Assembly (NCBI GenBank): GCA_021157815.1
Contig: JAGGVT010000145.1
Coordinates: 1 to 35,763, forward strand
Direction: 5' to 3'
DNA length: 35,763 bases
Origin: a bacterium
GTDB taxonomy: Bacteria > JAJVIF01 > JAGGVT01
The notes beneath the pieces are model-generated. The model had not been told where the DNA came from. It ran no database searches and was given only the letters and a program-made list of their open reading frames with translations. A program made the translations under genes and the position numbers. Below, in pieces: positions 16,339 through 23,304 of this stretch (positions are counted from its first letter, which is position 1; each line of letters starts with the position of its first letter).

Positions 16339-16516
16339 CCTGGGAGCGCTGGTCTCTGACCGGCATCTGGACAAAGTTAATAGAAATCAACAGAGCTTAT
16401 CTAACAGATGAAATAACCAAATCACAAGTTTAATTTATCAACCATGTTTGTTAGATTCCCATTTAAACGTTTTAGTTAGATCGTTCAAGTGCCGGTCAGA
16501 GACCAGCGCTCCCAGG
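16339..16516 (-). mobile_element. Dispersed element C, copy 1 (MITE-like, 178 bp)
   Basis: Terminal inverted repeats of about 30 bp begin CCTGGGAGCGCTGGTCTCTG and end with the complement; an AT-rich core of ~115 bp lies between. A second copy at 30992-31171 is in opposite orientation: its core shares AACATGGTTGATAAATT and TTGATTTCTATTAAC. Similarity extends about 18 bases outside one end (TATGAGATAAATGTTTTT), so the true boundary may be beyond 16516. No transposase lies inside. Confidence 0.85.
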
Positions 16517-16567
16517 AAAAACATTTATCTCATACCTGAAATACTATTCATCAAGGACGACCACTCT

Positions 16568-17363
16568 CTACCACTTGGTCGGAATGTCAGTTTTAAAATC
16601 AACCCGACGCTCGCGAGGTTCGCTTTCACGAATATCTCCACCTCTTGTTTCTCCTTCATATACAATCATAATTGCCTTCTCGGGTTCAGTCGGACAATGA
16701 TAAACGCAGTTTCCACATCCGATGCAATTCTCCTCGACTACATGAGTTAGTTTGATTATTTTCTCTTCGCCGTTATCTGAAATATATTTTCGATTCTCAA
16801 TCTCAATTGCCTTTTGTGGAATAATCCGATGATTTAAAAATCGGCAGAAGTACAAGCGCGCCGATAATGGAATTTATAAAATCACGCCTGTCTCGCTTGT
16901 ACTCTAATTTGGAGATTTTTATTGAAGGTCTTGCAAGTTTAACAAATAGCGAATTGCTGTTGTACGATTCAATGCATGACAAGCATAAAATACATTCACG
17001 AGCATCCAGATGAATATCGCCATCAATCTCAAGAGCGCCTGTTTTACATACTTTTGAACATAATCCGCATGACGTGCAGCTCGATTTATCAATTGCGATT
17101 CTCAGTGGTGAATACCGTGAAATATATCAAAAACCGCAGTATCTACAACGGGATTAACCACACAAGGGCTTTGTTTCGTGTGAATGTTGATGCTGGGTCC
17201 AACAGCCAGTAGAGTGTGATACATCAAGCGACAGAAGAATCATGCAGGATATAAATATACAGTATTTCCACCTTAGATATTCCGGTTTGAATAATCGATT
17301 AATTTTGCGTAATTTATGCCCAATCAACCTATTATAGATATCAAGCCCCGCACCATTCCCCAT
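16568..17363 (-). pseudogene. Remnant of a membrane polyferredoxin (NapH-like, 4Fe-4S)
   Basis: Pieces of one iron-sulfur protein are read in different frames. From 17363: a start and hydrophobic segment (NRLFKPEYLRWKY...FISCMILLSLDV). Then in another frame LLDPASTFTRNKALVWLIPL and a stop. Then at 17126-16803: RYSPLRIAIDKSSCTSCGLC with a 4Fe-4S motif, a second motif that has lost its fourth cysteine (CILCLSCIESYNSN), and a RRDF-containing hydrophobic stretch ending in a stop. Finally at 16855-16568 another ferredoxin motif, CIGCGNCVYHCP, shifted again. An intact ancestor would be an electron-transfer protein of the inner membrane. At least three frame changes plus loss of a cluster ligand argue for real decay rather than a single read error. 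Confidence 0.75.
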
Positions 17364-17396
17364 CGATAGTGTCCCTTTTTTAATTCACCGGAAATC

Positions 17397-17504
17397 TCAA
17401 GCCTCCCTTATTTCAAGAAGCTTAGTATCAAATTCACCGCGGGCAAGTTTTTGTGCGATAGTAAGACATTTCAGTTCATCAGGCTTGCGATGGAAAAGAC
17501 TCAT
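17397..17504 (-). pseudogene. Short fragment, 35 residues, in the decayed cluster
   Basis: The frame reads MSLFHRKPDELKCLTIAQKL and continues for 15 residues to a TGA; it is open a further 15 codons upstream without a start. I do not recognise it. Its position between the 56-residue small protein and the polyferredoxin remnant suggests it belonged to the same lost operon. Confidence 0.3.
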
Positions 17505-17550
17505 GCCGCTTTGTGCAATACTGACAACATTCTGATTGATATCAGTTTTT

Positions 17551-17721
17551 TTATTTCATTTTTAGATGATGCGACCGGCTTGCTTTTTTGTTTTGTTTTT
17601 TCGAGCAGATTGACAGATAAACAAGACTGCCAGATGCCAGGAATGCTGAACCATAGCGCAGGCAATCCTCAAGGAATTTCCGTTGTGCAGCATCAAATCT
17701 ATCCCTTTTGCGCTTTTTCAT
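17551..17721 (-). CDS. Small protein with Tat-like or membrane-anchor N-terminus, probably a remnant
   Basis: This 56-residue frame starts 28 bases after dxs: a basic start (MKKRKRDRFDAAQRKFLEDC), a hydrophobic stretch (GSAFLASGSLVYLSI), then a basic tail and TAA. The RKFLEDCLRYG pattern resembles RRxFL-type twin-arginine leaders of small proteins that accompany membrane polyferredoxins. The normal Cys-rich C-terminus is missing, so I think the gene is truncated and part of the decayed cluster. No clear ribosome binding site precedes it. Confidence 0.4.
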   Translation of the reverse strand: MKKRKRDRFDAAQRKFLEDCLRYGSAFLASGSLVYLSICSKKQNKKASRSHHLKMK

Positions 17722-17748
17722 AATTTTCTAAATAGTGTATTGCGATTA

Positions 17749-19719
17749 TCAATCTTTGTTTTCTCTTGTGCGGATTTCCATTATCTCCTCAAACTCCTCG
17801 CCATCACCGTTTCCGCCAAGAATTTTATCTGCAACTTCAAAGATATTCTTCGCGGAGATTCCGTATTTCTCACGCAGAATGTTCTGGTCACCATGCTCAA
17901 TAAATCTATCCGGAAGTCCAAGCGTTACAACCTGGCAATCGTTGATTCCCCACTTCGAAATAACCTCAAGAACAGCAGTGCCAAATCCGCCCTGAACAAC
18001 GTTTTCCTCAACAGTGATTATTTTCTTCGTCTTCCGGGCATGTTCAACAATCAATTCTTCATCCATCGGTTTCACAAAACGCGCGTTAATAACACCGACA
18101 GACCGTCCTGCTTCCTGATGGCAACTCGCTGCAGAGAGCGCTTCATAAACGGTTTTACCAATGGCTATGATTGTTAAATCATCGCCATCAAGAAGCAATT
18201 CACTTTTTCCAATTGGAATTTCCCTATAATCACTTCTAGGCGGAACACCCTCCGCCTTGCCTCTGGGATATCGAACAGCAATAGGCCCATCATGCCTTAC
18301 AGCAGTGTACAGCATGTCGCGAAGTTCATTCTCGTCTTTTGGAGCCATTACAGTAAGATTCGGAATGAATCTTAGATAGGACAGGTCAAAAGTTCCATGA
18401 TGAGTTTCGCCATCCTCCCCGACTATTCCGCCTCTATCAAGTGCAAATATTACCGGCAGATTCTGAAGGCAGACATCATGGATAACCTGATCAAATGCTC
18501 GCTGCAGGAAAGTTGAATATATGGCTACCACAGGTTTGAGGCCGCATTTAGCCATCGCAGCGGCTGATGTTACCGCGAACTGCTCAGCGATTCCAACATC
18601 GAAAAACCTGTCAGGATAATTTGTCTGGAATTCTTTCAGCCCTGTGCCATCGCACATGGCGGCTGTTAACGCGACTATGCGATTATCCTGTGCTGCCAGT
18701 TCAACAAGCGCCTGTGAGAAAACCTTTGTGTATGACACTTTTTTCTGCGGTTTCTCAACCTTTCCGGTTGCGGAAATGTGAACAGGCGATACGCCGTGGA
18801 ATTTGGTTGCATCAACCTCAGCAAGATAATGTCCCTTGCCTTTTCGAGTAATGCAATGGATAAGAATTGGGCCCTCAGTTTCCATGTCGCGAGCGCCCTT
18901 GAAAACATCGATCAGTTCAGGAATGTTGTGCCCGTTGTAAGGGCCCAAATATGTGAATCCCATCTCCTCAAATAAAACGCCTTCTCTTGTCGGTGTTAGG
19001 AAATAGAAAATCGATTCCTGCATGGCGTCAACGCTAAGAGCCATGTGCCTTCCTAAAAATGGGATTCTACGAAGCGCTTTGAGAGTAGCCGCTTTGAATC
19101 GCCTGATTGACCGTTTTGTTCGTAAATTGGAAAGATGGCGTGAAATTGAACCGATATTCGGTGAGATTGACATCTGATTATCGTTAAGAATAACAATGAA
19201 TTTGGATTTCAAATCAGCGACATTGTTAAGCGCCTCGAAACTTGAACCGGAAGTCAGCGCGCCATCGCCTACAATAGCGATTATATCCTCATCGGTTCCG
19301 CCAAGATCGCGGGCATGGACAAATCCAAGCGCCGCGGCAAGCGCGGTACCCGCGTGTCCAACAGCGAAATGATCGTGCTCACTTTCCAATGGTTTTGGAA
19401 ATCCTGAAATCCCGCCGTTCTGCCTTATCGTGTGAAAACGGCTTTTTCGTCCGGTAAGAATTTTATGGGCGTATGCCTGATGGCCAACATCCCAGATAAA
19501 TTTATCCTTTGGCGAATTAAAAACATAATGAAGTCCGATGATTATATCAACAGCGCCAAGACTGCTAGCGAGATGCCCTCCGGTATGCTCTTCTACAACA
19601 TCGATAATATACCTGCGAATTTCCGATGCAAGTTGCGGTAGTTCACGTACGGAAAGTTTTTTTAGGTCTTCTGGTGAATTGACACGTGGAAGAATATTGT
19701 TTTTTGTTTTATTTGACAT
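17749..19719 (-). CDS. dxs: 1-deoxy-D-xylulose-5-phosphate synthase
   Basis: This thiamine-diphosphate enzyme joins pyruvate and glyceraldehyde-3-phosphate in the first step of the MEP isoprenoid pathway, in the cytoplasm. Visible features are the N-terminal GGHLASSLGAVDIIIGLHYV, FIWDVGHQAYAHKILTGR, the ThDP motif GDGALTSG followed after ~25 residues by LNDNQMSIS, the transketolase pyrimidine-binding domain, and a C-terminal domain with TVEENVVQGGFG. Length 656 residues is normal. I chose ATG at 19717-19719 (MSNKTK) because AAAGGA lies five bases upstream; an ATG at 19746 adds nine residues and immediately follows the previous stop. It is co-transcribed with the small membrane protein upstream. 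Confidence 0.97.
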   Translation of the reverse strand: MSNKTKNNILPRVNSPEDLKKLSVRELPQLASEIRRYIIDVVEEHTGGHLASSLGAVDIIIGLHYVFNSPKDKFIWDVGHQAYAHKILTGRKSRFHTIRQNGGISGFPKPLESEHDHFAVGHAGTALAAALGFVHARDLGGTDEDIIAIVGDGALTSGSSFEALNNVADLKSKFIVILNDNQMSISPNIGSISRHLSNLRTKRSIRRFKAATLKALRRIPFLGRHMALSVDAMQESIFYFLTPTREGVLFEEMGFTYLGPYNGHNIPELIDVFKGARDMETEGPILIHCITRKGKGHYLAEVDATKFHGVSPVHISATGKVEKPQKKVSYTKVFSQALVELAAQDNRIVALTAAMCDGTGLKEFQTNYPDRFFDVGIAEQFAVTSAAAMAKCGLKPVVAIYSTFLQRAFDQVIHDVCLQNLPVIFALDRGGIVGEDGETHHGTFDLSYLRFIPNLTVMAPKDENELRDMLYTAVRHDGPIAVRYPRGKAEGVPPRSDYREIPIGKSELLLDGDDLTIIAIGKTVYEALSAASCHQEAGRSVGVINARFVKPMDEELIVEHARKTKKIITVEENVVQGGFGTAVLEVISKWGINDCQVVTLGLPDRFIEHGDQNILREKYGISAKNIFEVADKILGGNGDGEEFEEIMEIRTRENKD

Positions 19720-19746
19720 TGTTTCCTTTCTCAATTGCATCGACAT

Positions 19747-20079
19747 TTACATTTTGTCACGCAGATTTTTTGTCGCTTCTTCGATTTCCTCAAATTCCTT
19801 CAGGCGAATTTCGTAATCCTTCTCAAGTTCTTCCGATTCATGGATAAACTTTGGATTCGCCGATGTTGAAATGCCTGAATCAGGCGCTATGTTGCCCTCG
19901 GAACTATAATCGTACATTTTTTTGTTGTATTCGGATGCCTCACGTCGCAAGTGTTGAAATTGATATGCGACTACCGCGCCTATTCCGGCAAACAGGATTG
20001 TTGAGCCTATTCCAATCATAAGTCCCTTGAGAAAACTGTTCTGCTCAAGAAGATGGTCATTTTTTTGTGTTTTTTTCAT
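19747..20079 (-). CDS. Small single-pass membrane protein with coiled-coil tail
   Basis: The 110-residue product has a short charged N-terminus, one hydrophobic helix at about 17-42 (GLMIGIGSTILFAGIGAVVA), then a charged tail whose last 35 residues (ELEKDYEIRLKEFEEIEEAT) look like a coiled coil. It resembles YtxH-type small proteins in layout only. It lies directly upstream of dxs with no gap between its stop and the first possible dxs ATG, so the two form an operon, but no link to isoprenoid synthesis is evident. ATG with an AGAGAG purine stretch before it. Confidence 0.7.
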   Translation of the reverse strand: MKKTQKNDHLLEQNSFLKGLMIGIGSTILFAGIGAVVAYQFQHLRREASEYNKKMYDYSSEGNIAPDSGISTSANPKFIHESEELEKDYEIRLKEFEEIEEATKNLRDKM

Positions 20080-20221
20080 TTTATTTCTCTCTCTAAAATT
20101 AAAGACCTCTCTCTCAAATAATTAAAGACAATTAAACAGAATTGCCCGTTCATGGCTTTAGAATTTTATGACAAGCCTGTCTAACTGATATTTCGACACT
20201 GCAACTAAATACTTCCTTTAT

Positions 20222-20230
20222 ATTATATCA
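20222..20230 (-). promoter_or_regulatory. Possible extended -10 promoter for the dxs operon
   Basis: On the minus strand TGATATAAT fits an extended -10 box (TG-n-TATAAT), 143 bases before the first gene of the operon. The nearest -35-like hexamer, TTGGCA, would be spaced 20 bases away, which is too long, so the call rests on the extended -10 alone. Confidence 0.35.
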
Positions 20231-20259
20231 AACTTATCTGAAGTAATTGCCAAATCCCG

Positions 20260-22875
20260 TCACAGTTTAACAGGTGTTTGCTTCTCATCCCCGACAATCA
20301 TCAGAAGAAACCTGTCCGGGTCAAGATACTTTTCAGCGACTTCCATAATCTGTCTGCTTGTAACCTCCTCAACATTCCTGAAGAAATTCGCGAGGTAATC
20401 ATCGCCAAGATCGTGATACGCCACCGAAAGTAGTTTTATCGCCAGCCCCTTGTTGGATTCAATCTCAAGCGCGCTCCTTCCCCTGAAATTGCTTTTCGCA
20501 TCTTTCAGATCATCATCTGTAATTGAAATCTCACGAAGTTTCCGCATTTCATCGCGAATCAAACTTACCGCTTTATCAGTTGATTCATTCTTCGTTTGTG
20601 TCATTACATTCCAATATCCGGTTTTCTTGAGAGGATAAAATCCTGATTGGATATTGTATGTAAGGCCGTGTTTCTCACGCACCGTATCCCCAAGCCTGCT
20701 CGCGAGTGGGTCGCCGCCAAATATCAAATTCATCACAAGCCAGGGGAAATAATCGTTGTCGCTTCGATTAAACAAAGGCGCCCCGACAGCGATTGTCGAT
20801 TGGGATAATTCTTTCTGATACCACTTGATTAGCGGATTGCCATATCCAGCGTGTTCATATTCAGGCGGATCAAATCGCTCACCCGTTGGCATTTTCGATA
20901 AGTAGAACTCAAGATCTTTTTTCAAGGATTCCTTATCGTAATCACCGACAATAACGATTAGCGTATTTGAACCTGTGTAATATTTCTTATGGAATTGCAG
21001 TATGTCATCATGAGAAATGGAATCGACAGTTTCCAAATCACCGAGAAGCGGATTGCCATAGGGCGAACCATCATAAAGATTTCTAATAAATTCCCGTGAC
21101 CCCAGTATCCATGCGTCATCCTCGATTGATTTGATGTCCCCGCTTTGCATCTCTTTATATCTGGTCAGCTCGGAATCATCGAGTTTTGGATATATAAGAC
21201 ATTCAGAGACGACATCCAGATTTGTTTTCAGAAATCGCGACAGGCATCTGGCGCTAATCTTCAGAGTTTCCCTGTCAACGCTGACATCAAACGAGCCTCC
21301 GACCCTCTCAATTTCTTCGGCAATCTCGGATGAACTTCGCGATTCCGTACCCGCTTTTATCATTTTGCCTGTGAGCCTGGCAAGTCCGGCTTTGCCGTCA
21401 GGGTCGAACACAGCGCCAGCCTGAATTATCAATCCGAACTGCACAATGGGAAGGTTGTCGCGATGATATGCCACGACGCTTATTCCGTTCGACAATTCGA
21501 ATTTGTCCGCGTCATTCCAGAACGGGATGCCATCGGGAAGGTCGGGTGATGACATTAAAGGCGGTTCAAACCTGTAGTTGCATCGCCTGTCCAGTTTGAA
21601 ATTAGATTTATTGCCGCCTGAAATTGAAACACCTGAACCTTTCGCCGGCACAAGATTTGAGACTGTTGCGTTGTCCTTTCTGAAAATATGCGCGCATGTG
21701 TTTTGAATATCTTCAGGATTAACCTCACGAATCCGCTCGATAAATGAATCGTATTTATCCATGCTTGAAACTAGATGAAACTCACCGCGAATCAATGATT
21801 CCATAAGTCCTTTTTCGCGCCTGTAAACAAATTGCGCTTCCAGAATATTCTTCGCTTTTTCAATTTCCTCGATGCTGAAATCTCCTGAACGCATTCGTTC
21901 AACCTCGTCCCAAAGAGCATCTTCAAGTGTTTCCAGGTTCTTATCCGGTGATGCCTGAGCGTAAAAAATAAACAGCCCGGGATCACGTTTTATATAATCA
22001 AAGAATCCGCCCGCCATTGTTGCAAGGCGTTTTTCGTGAATGATGTTCCGATAAATCCTGCTTGATTCACCGCTGGATAGAATTTTCTCCGCGACAAGCA
22101 ACGGATAAAGTGCTGAATCATCTATTCCCGGAGCGTGGAATCCCATCATTATTACCGGCAGTTCAGCGGGTTTGTGAATTGTTGAGCGCCTTATGCCAAT
22201 CTGTTCAGGCTCAATCGTGTTTGCTCGAATAATCGGTTCGGTTCCCTTTGGAAATACGCCAAAATGCTTTTTAATCATACCGAGGATTTCATCCGGATTA
22301 ATATCACCCGATGCCACAATCACGGCGTTATCGGGACGGTAAAACGTTTTGTAATATTCATGAACCTGATTGTGGGTGATGTTTTGAATATCGCTCATCC
22401 ATCCAATAACAGGCCACCGGTACGGATGCGCCCAATACGCTGTCGCGTTCAGTGATTCAAAAAGCGCGCCAATAGGGTCATCCTCCGTGCTAAGACGCCT
22501 TTCCTCAATGACAACATTCCGTTCGCTCTTGTATTCATCGGGTTTGACCAAAACGTTATTCATTAGATCGCCCCAGATTTTAATCGGGTATTCCCGTTCC
22601 GATACTGGCATGTTCATGAAGAAAACCGTTTTATCCTCCGATGTCATCGCGTTTAAATATCCGCCATGGCGTTTTACATGATAGTTTAGTTCGGTTCCGT
22701 CGATTTTATCCGACCCCTTGAAAACCATGTGTTCGAGCATATGGCTTATGCCGGTTATTCCCGGACGTTCATCCATTGAACCGACCTTGTATAGAATCAC
22801 GAAAGAAAATATGGGCGCGCGATGATCCTCGTTGACGAAAACATCGAGTCCGTTATCCAGTGTTTTGAAAAGCAA
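20260..22875 (-). CDS. M16-family zinc metallopeptidase, two-domain
   Basis: Residues 1-430 and 450-871 are two tandem pitrilysin/processing-peptidase-like domains. The first has the inverted zinc motif H45-M-L-E48-H49 (HMLEH) and the third ligand, Glu125 in NVVIEERR, at the right distance. The second domain lacks the motif and shows the R/Y region usual for the non-catalytic half (near KSNFRGRSALEIESNKGLA). Substrates are probably peptides or unfolded chains. There is no signal peptide. Translation most likely starts at TTG (22873-22875), with AGGAG seven bases upstream; a longer frame to 22935 begins inside a REP palindrome and is unlikely. Length 871 residues fits bacterial two-domain M16 proteins. 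Confidence 0.93.
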   Translation of the reverse strand: MLFKTLDNGLDVFVNEDHRAPIFSFVILYKVGSMDERPGITGISHMLEHMVFKGSDKIDGTELNYHVKRHGGYLNAMTSEDKTVFFMNMPVSEREYPIKIWGDLMNNVLVKPDEYKSERNVVIEERRLSTEDDPIGALFESLNATAYWAHPYRWPVIGWMSDIQNITHNQVHEYYKTFYRPDNAVIVASGDINPDEILGMIKKHFGVFPKGTEPIIRANTIEPEQIGIRRSTIHKPAELPVIMMGFHAPGIDDSALYPLLVAEKILSSGESSRIYRNIIHEKRLATMAGGFFDYIKRDPGLFIFYAQASPDKNLETLEDALWDEVERMRSGDFSIEEIEKAKNILEAQFVYRREKGLMESLIRGEFHLVSSMDKYDSFIERIREVNPEDIQNTCAHIFRKDNATVSNLVPAKGSGVSISGGNKSNFKLDRRCNYRFEPPLMSSPDLPDGIPFWNDADKFELSNGISVVAYHRDNLPIVQFGLIIQAGAVFDPDGKAGLARLTGKMIKAGTESRSSSEIAEEIERVGGSFDVSVDRETLKISARCLSRFLKTNLDVVSECLIYPKLDDSELTRYKEMQSGDIKSIEDDAWILGSREFIRNLYDGSPYGNPLLGDLETVDSISHDDILQFHKKYYTGSNTLIVIVGDYDKESLKKDLEFYLSKMPTGERFDPPEYEHAGYGNPLIKWYQKELSQSTIAVGAPLFNRSDNDYFPWLVMNLIFGGDPLASRLGDTVREKHGLTYNIQSGFYPLKKTGYWNVMTQTKNESTDKAVSLIRDEMRKLREISITDDDLKDAKSNFRGRSALEIESNKGLAIKLLSVAYHDLGDDYLANFFRNVEEVTSRQIMEVAEKYLDPDRFLLMIVGDEKQTPVKL

Positions 22876-22920
22876 TATTGGTCTCCTGAATCTTATGTTT
22901 ATTAAATCAATTAAAATGAA

Positions 22921-22947
22921 TGGATTCCGGGTCAAGCCCGGAATGAC
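22921..22947. repeat. REP-like palindrome
   Basis: ATTCCGGG (22924-22931) and CCCGGAAT (22937-22944) pair perfectly around TCAAG. This is the GGATTCCGGGTCAAGCCCGG type of dispersed palindrome seen in many bacterial genomes. It lies just upstream of the M16 gene. Confidence 0.75.
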
Positions 22948-23013
22948 AGTAGTCTATTGTAACGACAATGGCTTATCAGAATAACAGTGATTTGCATTCT
23001 GGATATTCCTTTT

Positions 23014-23038
23014 GTCATTCCTGCGAAAGCCAGAATCC
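23014..23038. repeat. Degenerate REP-like palindrome
   Basis: GTCATTCCTGCGAAAGCCAG followed by AATCC. It matches the family seen at 27979, 28289 and 35637, with substitutions that spoil the pairing. It lies between the M16 gene and the second 8-bp array; the 360-base gap holds only repeats. Confidence 0.55.
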
Positions 23039-23064
23039 ATATTGTTCAATTAATAACAACTTTC

Positions 23065-23304
23065 TAACCTACTAACCTACTAACCTACTAACCTACTAAC
23101 TTACTAACCTACTAACCTACTAACTTACTAACCTGCTAACCTACTAACCTGCTAACTTACTAACCTGCTAACTTACTAACCTGCTAACTTACTAACCTGC
23201 TAACTTACTAACTTACTAACCTACTAACCTGCTAACCTGCTAACTTACTAACCTACTAACCTGCTAACCTGCTAACATGCTAACTTACTAACCTGCTAAC
23301 GTTC
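23065..23304. repeat. Second tandem array of the 8-bp unit (TAACYTRC), 30 copies
   Basis: Exactly 30 units of eight bases run from 23065 to 23304, then fade into a partial unit. The first 29 follow TAAC(C/T)T(A/G)C except one TAACATGC; the last is TAACGTTC. On the coding strand (minus) the array again starts at the 3' end of a gene for an exported protein, here overlapping it: the last codons (LER) and the TAG stop are read from the first repeat units. This is the same unit, phase and orientation relative to the gene as at 4585-4768. Confidence 0.97.

Noticed and set aside
17683-18177. 164-residue plus-strand frame opposite dxs
   Set aside because: It is antisense to a well-conserved enzyme gene and has no recognisable features.
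22876-22935. 20-residue extension of the M16 peptidase
   Set aside because: It begins with a TTG inside a REP palindrome; a strong ribosome site serves the TTG at 22875.
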